The notes under the pieces are model-generated. The model saw only the letters and a list, made by a program, of their open reading frames with translations, had not been told where the DNA came from and did not search any database. The position numbers and the translations under genes were made by a program. DNA of 64,000 nt from Podarcis raffonei (lineage: Eukaryota; Chordata; Lepidosauria; Squamata; Lacertidae), in contig NC_070604.1 in NCBI RefSeq assembly GCF_027172205.1, forward strand, positions 106,661,851 through 106,725,850, given 5' to 3'. Shown here one piece after another: positions 23,908 through 30,564 of this stretch. How positions within the stretch are numbered: the stretch's first letter is position 1; every line of letters begins with the position of its first letter.

Positions 23908-25196
23908 ATACCACCCTATACCCAGAGGTCTGTGGATCAGCTTTCAATGTGGATCAGCTTTAAAGTTAGTCAACCAGTAACTATGAACAACTCAAATAGA
24001 GGAGGTTAGTGAACTAAACTCTTTTTGCCAAGTGTTTGGGTCTTTGTATTAAAGATATAACAAGTGTTTAAGATTCATCCGTCTTTTGCACACAACTTAA
24101 TTAATATTTCCCAAAGACTATTCTCGATTTAAGAAAAGTCCTCCCCATGTCACTTCAATAAAGGGCACTTTTGTTACTTTTATCATCAACAATGACACAC
24201 GCACAACAACACTTTTGTTAAACACCTGGAGATCCAGCAGTCTTTTTTTAAAAAATGGTCAAGGTACGACAAAGCCTGCCAAAGGGCAGCTTGCTGGAGA
24301 TCTGTGGTTGCTTCTAACCCCGGTCTAATATGAAAAAGCAAAAATGACATTTCAGTACCTAATAAGGGACTGGCTGCCATATAAGTTTGCTCTCCAGTGG
24401 TTCCTTTGGGAGTGGGGCAGAAATCTAAGTATTCCCATAGAAATGTGATTCTCATCATTATGTTGTGATTGAGACCCAACCAAATGCATCATTATCCTTA
24501 CCAAGAGGAGCACCCCAGTCCAAATTAGTTTCACAATTGCTGCAATCCTCTGGTTCATTAAAAAACACTGATAACAAATATCAGGAGGTGAAGGTACAAG
24601 GGATGCCAATTTTATGACGTTGTGCCAGTACAGTATATCGTTTACTCCAGCTACTTTCTGTCCTCCAACCCTCCCCCCCCCCACGAAAAAGCAAATCCCC
24701 AAGCGGACTTGCCAAACAGTCAAGTCACTCCCTGGTTGCAGTAGCCAACACCCAAATCTAGTTATATGCGCCACGAGCCAGACAGACCCTCTCCTTCACT
24801 CTCTCTCACGCCCCACCCCTTGTGCACCCAAACTTAAGCAGTTGCATACATAAGAAGCGGGTCTAGGGGGCGGAAACCCGGCGCCGTATTGCTTCGAATG
24901 CAGCCGGCTGCCTCCCCCGCGCGCCCATTCATACAACCAAGCGCAGCTTTAGGAGTGTTGCGCGGAAACCTGATGCTCGAGAGCGCAAAAAACCCCAGCT
25001 CGTTTGCCCGGATAACTGTCGGCCCCATCGCTCGCTTACCCAGTCTCCCAAACGGCAGCCTGTTCCTTTCCCCCAGCATGAGGTTAAACCTGGGGTTGTC
25101 CCTTTTCAGCCTCTTCCATTGTCCGGTGGAAAGCAGGATTTTGGAGACTTCCGCGTAGACGCTGCTGTTCTCATCCCGTGCCACAAACGTGTACAT
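1210..25196 (-). CDS. TTL: Tubulin tyrosine ligase, complete 7-exon coding region
   Basis: Re-adds the C-terminal tyrosine to detyrosinated alpha-tubulin in the cytosol, using ATP. Exons, in transcript order: 25040-25196, 10897-10975, 8053-8285, 6502-6637, 6081-6350, 4118-4261, 1210-1324. All junctions are GT-AG and keep phase. The lengths sum to 1134 nt, giving 377 residues plus stop, equal to human TTL. The N-terminus reads [19 protein letters not shown]. The ATP-grasp core shows the HRKFDIR motif at the exon 4/5 junction and [13 protein letters not shown] in exon 6, the ATP/metal-binding end of the fold. The C-terminus ends FIKL. The start at 25196 matches the family start; an in-frame upstream extension exists but is 5' UTR-like. 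Identification is from recalled human protein sequence and is very secure. Intron 1 is 14 kb and full of repeats. Confidence 0.97.
1640..2135 (+). mobile_element. L1 LINE 3' end (ORF2 C-terminus, 3' UTR, poly(A))
   Basis: Translates in pieces to the L1 ORF2 tail (AELTGRI..., [11 protein letters not shown] pattern), followed by an AT-rich 3' UTR, CAATAAA and an A-run. It lies in TTL intron 6 and is 5'-truncated. Related copies lie at 2880-3610 and 16890-17320. Confidence 0.7.
2880..3870 (+). mobile_element. L1 LINE 3' fragments, two joined 3' ends
   Basis: The first part encodes [20 protein letters not shown] and [12 protein letters not shown], an L1 ORF2 C-terminus, and ends in A-runs near 3605. 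A second LINE-like 3' end follows and finishes AAATAAAAATTATTT near 3865. It lies in TTL intron 6. Confidence 0.65.
4118..4261 (-). CDS. TTL: TTL exon 6
   Basis: Encodes [20 protein letters not shown] to [14 protein letters not shown]. It carries the conserved IEVNGAP end of the ATP-grasp site. The donor gtaagt splits the next Gln codon. Confidence 0.94.
4306..4840 (-). mobile_element. L1 LINE 3' fragment with adjacent ATT microsatellite
   Basis: On the minus strand this reads as the same L1 ORF2 tail (PTREE-type sequence near 4700-4730). It sits against an ATT repeat of about 52 bases (4306-4357), only some 45 bp upstream of TTL exon 6. Confidence 0.6.
5700..5938. mobile_element. Tigger-like MITE (TA target site)
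   Basis: Terminal inverted repeats CAGTCGTACCTTGGAAGTTG and CATTCATACCTTGGATCC (reverse), flanked by TA. A diverged non-autonomous copy of about 240 bp with no coding. Confidence 0.7.
6081..6350 (-). CDS. TTL: TTL exon 5
   Basis: Encodes [20 protein letters not shown] through [19 protein letters not shown] to LLQVKNIIR. It is nearly identical to mammalian TTL. The donor is gtaatg. Confidence 0.96.
6502..6637 (-). CDS. TTL: TTL exon 4
   Basis: Encodes [20 protein letters not shown] to HRKFDIR. It belongs to the ATP-grasp domain; the KFDIR residues contact nucleotide and tubulin in the known family structure. Confidence 0.95.
6740..6870 (+). mobile_element. Non-LTR retroposon 3' tail
   Basis: The wording TAGATTGTAAGCCTGTGGG ... 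GGGAGCCATTTTGGCTAAAAAGCAGGGTAGAAA is typical of the 3' end of a reptile LINE/SINE tail. The exact family is not certain. Confidence 0.4.
6900..7445 (+). mobile_element. L1 LINE 3' fragment, later split by a SINE
   Basis: L1 ORF2 tail words ([33 protein letters not shown]). The 3' UTR is cut by the SINE at 7446-7804 and resumes at 7817 up to AATAAAAATTATAC near 7850, where a CA repeat (7850-7879) follows. Confidence 0.65.
7446..7804 (+). mobile_element. tRNA-headed SINE, full length, with target duplication
   Basis: The head has a polymerase III B box (GGTTCGAATCC) and the body is shared with copies at 9383-9750(-), 20074-20429, 20441-20794(-), 26764-27093 and 62443-62793. It ends CCTTTACCTTTACC. 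The 12-base target duplication AATGAATATTTT lies at 7433-7444 and 7805-7816. Confidence 0.85.
8053..8285 (-). CDS. TTL: TTL exon 3
   Basis: Encodes [20 protein letters not shown] through [17 protein letters not shown] to [12 protein letters not shown]. The acceptor is ctttag and the donor is gtgagc. The segment around residues 115-125 ([14 protein letters not shown]) is the part that differs most from mammalian TTL. Confidence 0.95.
8740..8962 (+). mobile_element. Dispersed repeat ending TTTCACCTGTA
   Basis: AATATTCTAATTTTCTGAGA at the left and CAATATTCTAATTTTTCGAG at the right frame an AT-rich body with AATAAATGAAC. The wording is familiar from a widespread fish and reptile repeat, but I cannot name the family safely. 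Confidence 0.45.
9383..9750 (-). mobile_element. tRNA-headed SINE, minus orientation
   Basis: Reverse complement of the 7446-7804 family, running from GGTAAAGGACCCC to GAGGCTCAGTGGTTTAGACC. It carries many substitutions and CpG decay, so it is older than the plus-strand copies. Confidence 0.8.
10332..10562. mobile_element. Tigger-like MITE in a duplicated segment
   Basis: CAGTGGTACCTCGGGTTA at the left and the inverse at the right, flanked by TA (10330-10331, 10563-10564). The same host sequence without the insert lies at about 9195-9305, so the exact insertion point is visible. Confidence 0.88.
10897..10975 (-). CDS. TTL: TTL exon 2
   Basis: Encodes [20 protein letters not shown] and onward to ASLVK. 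The acceptor is tgtag and the donor is gtaggt. At 79 nt it is easily missed by ORF searches. Confidence 0.93.
11199..11440. mobile_element. Tigger-like MITE, variant family
   Basis: CAGTGGTACCTTGGTACTCA at the left, inverse-related end at the right, TA on both sides. The interior (GGAAGTGAGTGTTCCGGTTT) differs from the common subfamily. It lies in TTL intron 1. Confidence 0.75.
12165..12300 (+). mobile_element. CR1 LINE fragment
   Basis: Reads as the CR1 ORF2 C-terminal region on the plus strand: TTTTAGTTTTGAAAAAGGTG, then AGATAAAGTGGACAGGGAGA. A short, old fragment. Confidence 0.5.
13390..14073. mobile_element. GC-rich palindromic MITE (CCTATAGGACGCAC ends)
   Basis: CCTATAGGACGCACC at the left and GTGCGTCCTATAGGGCG ... 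ATACGGTA at the right bracket about 650 bases of GC-rich, internally repeated sequence. The units recur in both orientations (e.g. CCCCAAGCCTCGCGCGCCC near 13680 and 13800, and TTGCGAGCC/GGCTCGCAAGG near 13865-13905). No coding capacity is believable despite long overlapping ORFs. Confidence 0.7.
14541..15480. mobile_element. hAT-like MITE split by a LINE
   Basis: The left end (GGCTCCATCTGCACTATACA then TTTAAAGC) is mirrored at 15440-15480 (GCTTTAAATGTATGGTGCAA then ATGGGGCC). Its body, with ACTACAATTCTCAGAATTCC, is interrupted by the LINE at about 14789-15437. Confidence 0.65.
14789..15437 (-). mobile_element. CR1/L2-type LINE 3' part, RT C-terminus
   Basis: The minus strand encodes [40 protein letters not shown] and [20 protein letters not shown], the end of a CR1/L2-clade ORF2. 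Its 3' tail is the AAT/ATT run at 14789-14810. The same family occurs at 30955-31520. Confidence 0.75.
15485..15700 (+). mobile_element. tRNA-like SINE, second family
   Basis: The head GCCGTAACTCAGCAGTGGCA ... GCATGCAGAAAC ... TTTAATCCCTGGCATC resembles a decayed tRNA gene. The body continues to GAGCTAGACAGACAAATAGG. It is a retroposon, not a functional tRNA. Confidence 0.6.
16063..16282. mobile_element. Tigger-like MITE
   Basis: Common subfamily: CAGTGGTACCTCGGGTTACA to GTACTTAACCCGAGGTACCA, TA at 16061-16062 and 16283-16284. Little changed between ends, so it is fairly young. Confidence 0.88.
16890..17320 (+). mobile_element. L1 LINE 3' fragment
   Basis: Encodes decayed pieces of the L1 ORF2 tail ([20 protein letters not shown]-like), with an A-rich 3' UTR to about 17310. 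Confidence 0.55.
17470..17600 (+). mobile_element. tRNA-headed SINE, third family (Ile-like head)
   Basis: GGTAGCTCAGCTGGGTAGAG and GGTTCGATCCCTGTATGGG keep A- and B-box form. The tail GGGGATTGGATGAGATGATC leads into the CR1-style GGTTGGACTAGATGA wording. It is cut by the element at 17592-17838. A related copy lies at 26388-26525. Confidence 0.65.
17592..17838. mobile_element. hAT-like MITE (GTAGGCAACCTAAGGC family)
   Basis: GCAGGAGTAGGCAACCTAAG at the left and AAAAGGTTGCTGACGCCTG at the right are imperfect inverted ends. The interior includes GACGGTCCGGGAATCAG. Family inferred from style. Confidence 0.5.
18055..18910 (+). mobile_element. CR1/L2-type LINE 3' part, split by a MITE
   Basis: The reading ...[29 protein letters not shown] matches the RT end of the CR1/L2 clade. 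It stops at the MITE (18284-18523) and resumes at 18526 to a 3' end of CACCCTGTGATCCTTGGATG and an AATAATAG tail. Another 3' tail of the family lies at 17950-18040. Confidence 0.65.
18284..18523. mobile_element. Tigger-like MITE, variant with GCGCA interior
   Basis: CAGTCATACCTTGGGTTAGA to CGCAACCTGAGTGTCCACTG, TA on both sides. Same subfamily as 58209-58441. It interrupts the LINE. Confidence 0.8.
19661..19886. mobile_element. Tigger-like MITE
   Basis: CAGTGGTATCTCGGGTTACA to TTCTTAACCCGAGGTACCAC, TA on both sides. Common subfamily, in TTL intron 1. Confidence 0.87.
20041..20805. mobile_element. Nested inverted SINE pair
   Basis: A minus SINE (20052 to about 20794) has outer target duplication TTAAATATAAA at 20041-20051 and 20795-20805. 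A plus SINE of the same family (20074-20429) sits inside its tail with target duplication AAAGGACTCCT at 20063-20073 and 20430-20440. The arms are about 350 bases in opposite orientation. Confidence 0.88.
22480..23350. mobile_element. Nested CR1 LINE fragments in opposite orientation
   Basis: A plus CR1 fragment (about 22655-22795) breaks at 22796 and resumes at 23190 (TGGCATGGAGAAAGTGGACA). The 22797-23190 insert is a minus CR1 with its 3' end at ATCATAGAATCACAGAGTTG. It encodes [15 protein letters not shown] and [18 protein letters not shown] third, older minus CR1 piece lies at 22480-22650. Confidence 0.75.
23860..23950 (-). mobile_element. LINE/SINE 3' end with ATT tail
   Basis: The ATT run (23870-23904), then AATATACCACCCTATACCCA. 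The same tail family lies at 5470-5535, 48085-48190 and 61556-61665. Confidence 0.55.
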
Positions 25197-26160
25197 CTTT
25201 ATATATGTATATGTGTGTATATTTAAAAATGAACCATAAATAAATAAATAGAGGCGCAAAACGCGCCGCCACTCCCCCGCCCCACCTGGCCGGATCAAAG
25301 CGCAAGCCTTGGACCCATGGATTAAAAAGGCGTGGGGGCCCCACCGTCTCTTAGCCCCCCCAAAATAAAAACCATCCAAACCGGCATTGCAAGAGACGTA
25401 TCCACCCTGCCGGGCTCAAAAACGAGTTAGGGGCGGCGGCGGTGGGGGTGAAACCGAGAGGACGCAGCGAAGGAGGCTTGCCGCCGGGTCTGACTCCGGT
25501 TCCGCGGCACCGGGGAGGGTGGCCGGGGGTGGGATCCGGGCGCGCGCCTTCCTTGGATCAGAGCCCGGGCACCTTCCCTTCGAGCGCTGGACTCCCGAGC
25601 ATTTCTCGTCACCCCTTCCTACATGCTCGCGAGGAAGGCGCCGAAGGCAGCAGCAGGAGCCGGATCAAAAAGCGGCGGCCGAGCGGCCCCCGGGTCCCTC
25701 CTGCGACCCCCGGAGGGCCATGGTCACCCCTGCGGAGGAGGCGCTCTCACAAGCCCGAACTTTCACTGCCGCTGCCGCTTGCAGAGTGGCGCACGCCTAT
25801 CTCTGGAGAAGGAGGAGGAGGAAACGCCTTCTGGGAAGACCGAGGCAGCCTCTCCCCCTCCGGCAGCGTCGGCAGCGGCTCCTCTTCCATCTTGGCTCCA
25901 CCCCGCCGTGATCCGGGGCCGCGGAGCGCAGGGGTCAGGGAGCAAAAGGGGGCCGGGCTCCGGAAAAAAGCGCCTCGCCGCGTCTGCCTGCCTGTCCTTT
26001 CTGTTCCCAGAACACTTATCAAACTCTTTGGGTGCGATTAATTCGGAGCTGATTCGGTGTGTGGGTGCGCGATCGTGCGTTTTCGCTCCGGATCTCTGCG
26101 CTTGTTCGAGAGGAGCCGTTGCAGAGGCGCGCAGCATCTCCAAATATGTACCCTGCGGCA
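24850..26160. promoter_or_regulatory. CpG island over TTL exon 1, possible bidirectional promoter
   Basis: A GC- and CpG-rich block covers TTL exon 1 and extends about 1 kb upstream of it. It holds GC boxes (e.g. CCCCGCCCC near 25275) and a CCATCTT YY1-type site at 25887-25893. TTL is read leftward from it. The vinculin-like gene is read rightward from 30349, where its first coding exon opens with a splice acceptor, so an upstream non-coding exon must exist and could start in this island. Dense ORFs on both strands here are a by-product of the GC content. Confidence 0.7.
25040..25196 (-). CDS. TTL: TTL exon 1 (coding part)
   Basis: Residues 1-52. It starts at the ATG of [12 protein letters not shown] and ends at CTGG|gtaagc inside the CpG island. 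The last codon is split after its first base, which matches exon 2. Confidence 0.95.
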
Positions 26161-26325
26161 AGCTGGGTGCAGACAATGGGGTTCTGGGCCCTCCTCGCTG
26201 CACACGCATCTTCTCTCTCTTTCTCACACGCACGCCTAAAAACTAGCAAACCCATCATCGTGCTGCTACCACCAGTGGCCGGCTGGATAATCTCATCCAA
26301 CTCCCACAAAATGTTATGGTTATTG

Positions 26326-26765
26326 TTAAATTTGCATATCACCCTCTATTCAAAGATCTCGGGGCGGTTCACAACAGGACTGGGATAGTGGCCTGGGAGA
26401 CCTCCGTCAGTACAGTACGAGACTCAATCTTAGGGCCGTGGGTTCGAGCCCCCACATTGGGCAAAAGACTCCTGCGTTATGAGGGTTGGACCAGATGATC
26501 CTTGGGACCTCTTACAACACTGCAGTTATAAGATACAGTATAAGAAAAATAGAAAATGAAAATACAGAATGCATAACAAAAATAAACCCACAACACTTTA
26601 AAAAAGCAATAGAATCAACCAGATTCCTGGCTGAAGAGACACGTTTCTGCCTGAAGATATGTAATGAAGATGCCAGGCAAACCTTTCTGGGGAGAGCATT
26701 CCACAAATGGAGCCACCGCAGAAAAGGCCTGTTCTCATATTGCCATCCTCTAATGTATTCATAAG
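26326..26765 (-). mobile_element. LINE-like 3' region with SINE insert
   Basis: TTTGCATATCACCCTCTATT and CTCGGGGCGGTTCACAACAG form the 3' end. A tRNA-headed SINE (26388-26525, GGTTCGAGCCCCC B box) is inserted. The body resumes to 26760 with GGAGAGCATTCCACAAATGG. Same family as 46945-47660. Confidence 0.55.
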
Positions 26766-27093
26766 GGACGCGGGTGGCACTGTGGGTTAAGCCACAGAGC
26801 CTAGGACTTGCTGATCAGAAGGTCAGTGGTTCAAATCCCCGCGACGGGGTAAGCTCCCGTTGCTCGGTCCCTGCTCCTGCCAACCTAGCAGTTCAAAAGC
26901 ATGTCAAAATGCAAGTAGATAAATAGGTACCGCTCTGGCGGGAAGGTAAATGACGTTTCCATGCGCTTCTCTGGTTCACCAGAAGGTTCTGCTGGCCACA
27001 TGACCAGGAAGTTGTACGCCAGCTCCCTCAGCCAATAAAGCGAGATGAGCGCCACAACCCCAGAGTCAGCCGTGACTGGACCTAATGGACCTA
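26764..27093 (+). mobile_element. tRNA-headed SINE
   Basis: Same family as 7446-7804. It begins GGGACGCGGGTGGCACTGTG and is cut short near GGACCTAATGG, so the 3' end is missing. Confidence 0.8.
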
Positions 27094-27552
27094 AGATGAA
27101 TTTGTGGAGGACAAGGCTGATAATGGCCCCTTGCCATTGTGATTGTGTTATAGTTGCGGTGTCAGAGGCATGGAAGGGAAGGGAAGAATTGGAGTGGAAG
27201 CGAGGGAATCTTGTTTGCACTGGGAAGAAAGTCTGCATTGAGGGATGTTCAGCACCCACCAATAGGATCTACATACAGGTCATAGGGTTTTAAGAAGTGG
27301 CTTTACACTGAGTCAGAATATTGGTCCATCTAGCTCAGTGATGTCTACACGGACTGGCAGCAGCTCTTTTGAGTTTCCCTGCAGGTGCCCAAGTGCTGTC
27401 TATGATAAGCAGCATGTCTGAAGGCACAGAGAGTTGTTGGGTCCACTGGGCAGTGGAAAGTGGCACTGTCTCTGAGGCTGAAGCATCAGAATTTTCACCA
27501 TAAGGCCTTGCCATGTTCAACAATGTTGTCCCATCAGTCAGACTCCACAATA

Positions 27553-27794
27553 CCGTGGTACCTTGGGTTAAGGACTTAATTTGTTCCAGAGGTCCGTTCT
27601 TAACCTGAAACTGTTCTTAACCTGAGGTACCACTTTATCTAATGGGGCCGCCTGCTGTTGCTGCGCTGCTGCCGTACAATTTCTGTTCTCATCCTGAAGC
27701 GAAGTTCTTAACCCAAGGTACTATTTCTGCGTTAGCGGAGTCTGTAACTTGAAGTGTCTGTAACCTGAAGCGTCTGTAACCCGAGGTACCACTG
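27553..27794. mobile_element. Tigger-like MITE
   Basis: CGTGGTACCTTGGGTTAAGG to TGTAACCCGAGGTACCACTG, TA on both sides, in the reverse direction relative to 16063-16282. Confidence 0.85.
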
Positions 27795-29843
27795 TACAGG
27801 CATGTAGTGTATGAGCAGCTTAACGCCAACAGATTTCATACCTTTCTCCCATGGATGGGGCAATTCCTTTGCCGTGACCATAACATGTGGCTCAGCGAGG
27901 TATATTCTGTGTGGCAGCGCCAACGTTTATCAGACCTCTCATGAAATGGCCTCAGAGATGTCTTGCTTGTACAAAATAGTAATGATTGTTGTAAGCTTGA
28001 ACTTCAGATCTAGTGAAATTTGATGGACCTGTTCCCTATTGGAGGAGATGGGGAAGCCTGTCAATTTCAGTTTCTCTGTTTCTCATTTCTCCAGCTAAAA
28101 TTGGGTTCAACGCATTTCCACATCAGTTTGCAATTTTGGGGGGAAGAAAAAAAGAAAAGCCCCAATGAAAACTAGCCAGCATTTCAGGGAGAATTTATCC
28201 TAATAGAAACATTCTTGCATGCAATTTTTTGGTGTAAACACGTTTTTGCAAATTGGTTTTCATTTTCGTATGCAGTTTTCACCAACATGCCTTTTCCTGA
28301 AACACTTTACCCTGGCATTTGAATGTTTGTGCACATTCCTTGGCTGCAGAACTGCAGTGAAATTTTTGTAGAAGTGCAAATTTTGAAAGCTGTCTGTGTT
28401 TCAGTTTGTGCAATGCTTCGGGTAAAGTGAGAATTAAGTAGGTTTGCCTTTAAGTGTGAACCAAACTAAAATTCTCCCTTACCTCTGTACATCGGTGTAG
28501 ACATGCTCTACCTCTCTGTGTCATTCTACCATTGTCATATAAGAATTCAAATTTTTCCTGTACCTCAACTCCTTATGGGTCAGATCTCCTAAGACATCAG
28601 GTGTGAGGTCTGGTAGCTGTGGGAGGTTTGCCGTGTTTTAGTTCTTAACAGGTTCACCATGATTTGCCAGCCAGACCCATTGACAATGATGTCAGGTTCC
28701 CTGGCTGCCTGTTGCCATGACAGGCATCACATCTGCCGATGGCTCCGATTACTTGTAAACAAGCCAAGATAAATTATTTATGAAGCTGCCATTTCTAGTC
28801 CATTAATGAGAAGTGTGCATTTGGAAACCAATAGACGCCCCCTTTGCAGCAACATACGTAAGTTATCACTCTTCGTTCATGTATGGGTGTCCGTTCTAGC
28901 GGTGTGCGGGGCGTGTTTGAATTATTCTCATAAAAAAGAGGGATTGCACATGTTTTATTTCATTTTTATTTCGATTTAAAACATGCATATGGCAGATTAA
29001 CAACTTCTGGCGGGATAGCTCTGTTAGTACGTCTCAGCAAAAATTCCCAGATAGTATTGTGGCATTTTAAAGACTAACAAATTTATTGTGGCGTTTGTGT
29101 GAACCACGGCACTTCTCTTCAGATCTATGTCACCCTGAGTGGGGTGTGTGCGTGGGTATCACAAATCACATACACAGCCAGACACACATGGTTAAGAATG
29201 GGTAGGAAATGTAAACAGCCAGGTAAGGAGGAAATGAAATGTAGAAAAGCACAGCTGGCGGTTGTTAAGTTATTAACAGTCACCATTCACAAAAAGAGCT
29301 GTTGACAACACAGATATTACGCATTGGTAAGCCAATTAACACGTGCAGTTAACAAGTCAGAATTGCTGATTCACTCTAAATCTGTTAATCTTCTAATGTG
29401 TTGATTGGCAGAAATTAATAGGGGAAAATATCTCTACAATTATATTTTTTAAATTCATGAATCCTCACTAAATATGGCAGTTAGGTATTGTTAGGTACTG
29501 CTAAAAAGGTAATGTTGATATGGTAAGTTTATTAAAACAGGAGTAACATACCAATCAGCATTGTGTTACTCATCAGAGTCTGGCAGAAGTATGTATAGCG
29601 TCAGAATAGAGAGTTGGGAGTGTTTTCAGCTGAGTGTTTCAGCTACAGTTGAGATATTCCTGGAGTGCAGTTGGTCCTTGGGGATCTGAAGCAGAATTAG
29701 TAGTTCTTCTGCCCGCTAACCAATGTGATCTGTTTCTATATTGGTAAATAAGCTGTGGTTACAAAGATGTAGTAAGTCCTCAGTGCTTTTTCATGACACG
29801 GAAACAGGAAGTACAAATGTCCACCTCTGGAATTTCAAATTTA

Positions 29844-30085
29844 CAGTGGTACCTAGGGTTAAGTACTTAATTCGTTCCAGAGGTCCGTTCTTAACCTGAA
29901 ATTGTTCTTAACCTGAAGCACCATTTTAGATAATGGGGCCTCCTGCTGCTGCCGCACCGCTGGAGCCCGATTTCTGTTCTCATCCTGAAGCAAAGTTCTT
30001 AACCTGAAGCCATATTTATGGGTTAGTGGAGTCTGCAACCTGAAGCGTATGTAACCTGAAGCGTATGTAACCTGAGGTACCACTG
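29844..30085. mobile_element. Tigger-like MITE, left member of an inverted pair
   Basis: CAGTGGTACCTAGGGTTAAG to GTAACCTGAGGTACCACTG, TA on both sides. It is followed 36 bases later by an opposite-oriented copy. Confidence 0.85.
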
Positions 30086-30121
30086 TATTTGGGGAATGGG
30101 GCGAGCACTTTAGTAACTATA

Positions 30122-30284
30122 CAGTGGTACCTCGGGTTAAGAACTTTGCTTCAGGATGAGAACAGAAATTGTGCGGCCGCAGCGGGAGGCCCCATTAGCT
30201 AAAGTGGTACCTCAGGTTAAGAACAGTTTCAGGTTAAGAACGGACCTCCAGAACGAATTAAGTTCTTAACCCGAGGTACCACTG
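30122..30284. mobile_element. Tigger-like MITE, short, close to a start exon
   Basis: CAGTGGTACCTCGGGTTAAG to TTCTTAACCCGAGGTACCAC, TA on both sides. It lacks about 60 bases near one end. It ends 64 bases before the exon that carries the vinculin-like start codon. Confidence 0.85.
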
Positions 30285-30348
30285 TATTAACATCCCTTTG
30301 TTTACATTGTAGAACTGACTTAGGTAACAGTGGTTTTCCTATTTCCAG

Positions 30349-30564
30349 AGCCGAAGCAATGGAACCTTTTTCTCTGTATGACATCACTGCTGTTGTTTAC
30401 ACCAAATCCACCGAGAGAATTATTTCACCCATGGTTGCTGAACTTTACCACTTAATTATAGCAGTACAATGGGGAGAAGTGAATCGTGAAGGTTTGGCTG
30501 GTTTACAGGAGGCAGCGGAGGAATTAGCCAAAGCTACTGGACAGCTTTCCTCTACTGCAAGAAG
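30349..30564 (+). CDS. Vinculin-like exon with start codon (CDS from 30359)
   Basis: The acceptor tttccag ends at 30348, followed by ten 5' UTR bases and the ATG at 30359. It encodes residues 1-68, the first helices of the vinculin head. The donor is gtaata. The acceptor shows that at least one non-coding exon lies upstream. Confidence 0.85.

Larger units (their letters stand above)
27100..30348. other. Spacer between CpG island and the vinculin-like gene
   Basis: It holds three Tigger-like MITEs (27553-27794, 29844-30085, 30122-30284). I see no other gene or clear repeat between about 27800 and 29840. An upstream non-coding exon of the vinculin-like gene may lie here or in the CpG island but cannot be located by eye. 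Confidence 0.5.

Noticed and set aside
25197-25379. In-frame N-terminal extension of TTL exon 1
   Set aside because: An upstream ATG is in frame, but the added residues have no counterpart in TTL, while the start at 25196 gives exactly 377 residues.
25387-26246. ORFs of 174-207 codons in the CpG island, both strands
   Set aside because: Arg/Pro/Gly/Ser-rich translations in three overlapping frames, as expected from GC-rich promoter DNA; no splice context or family match.
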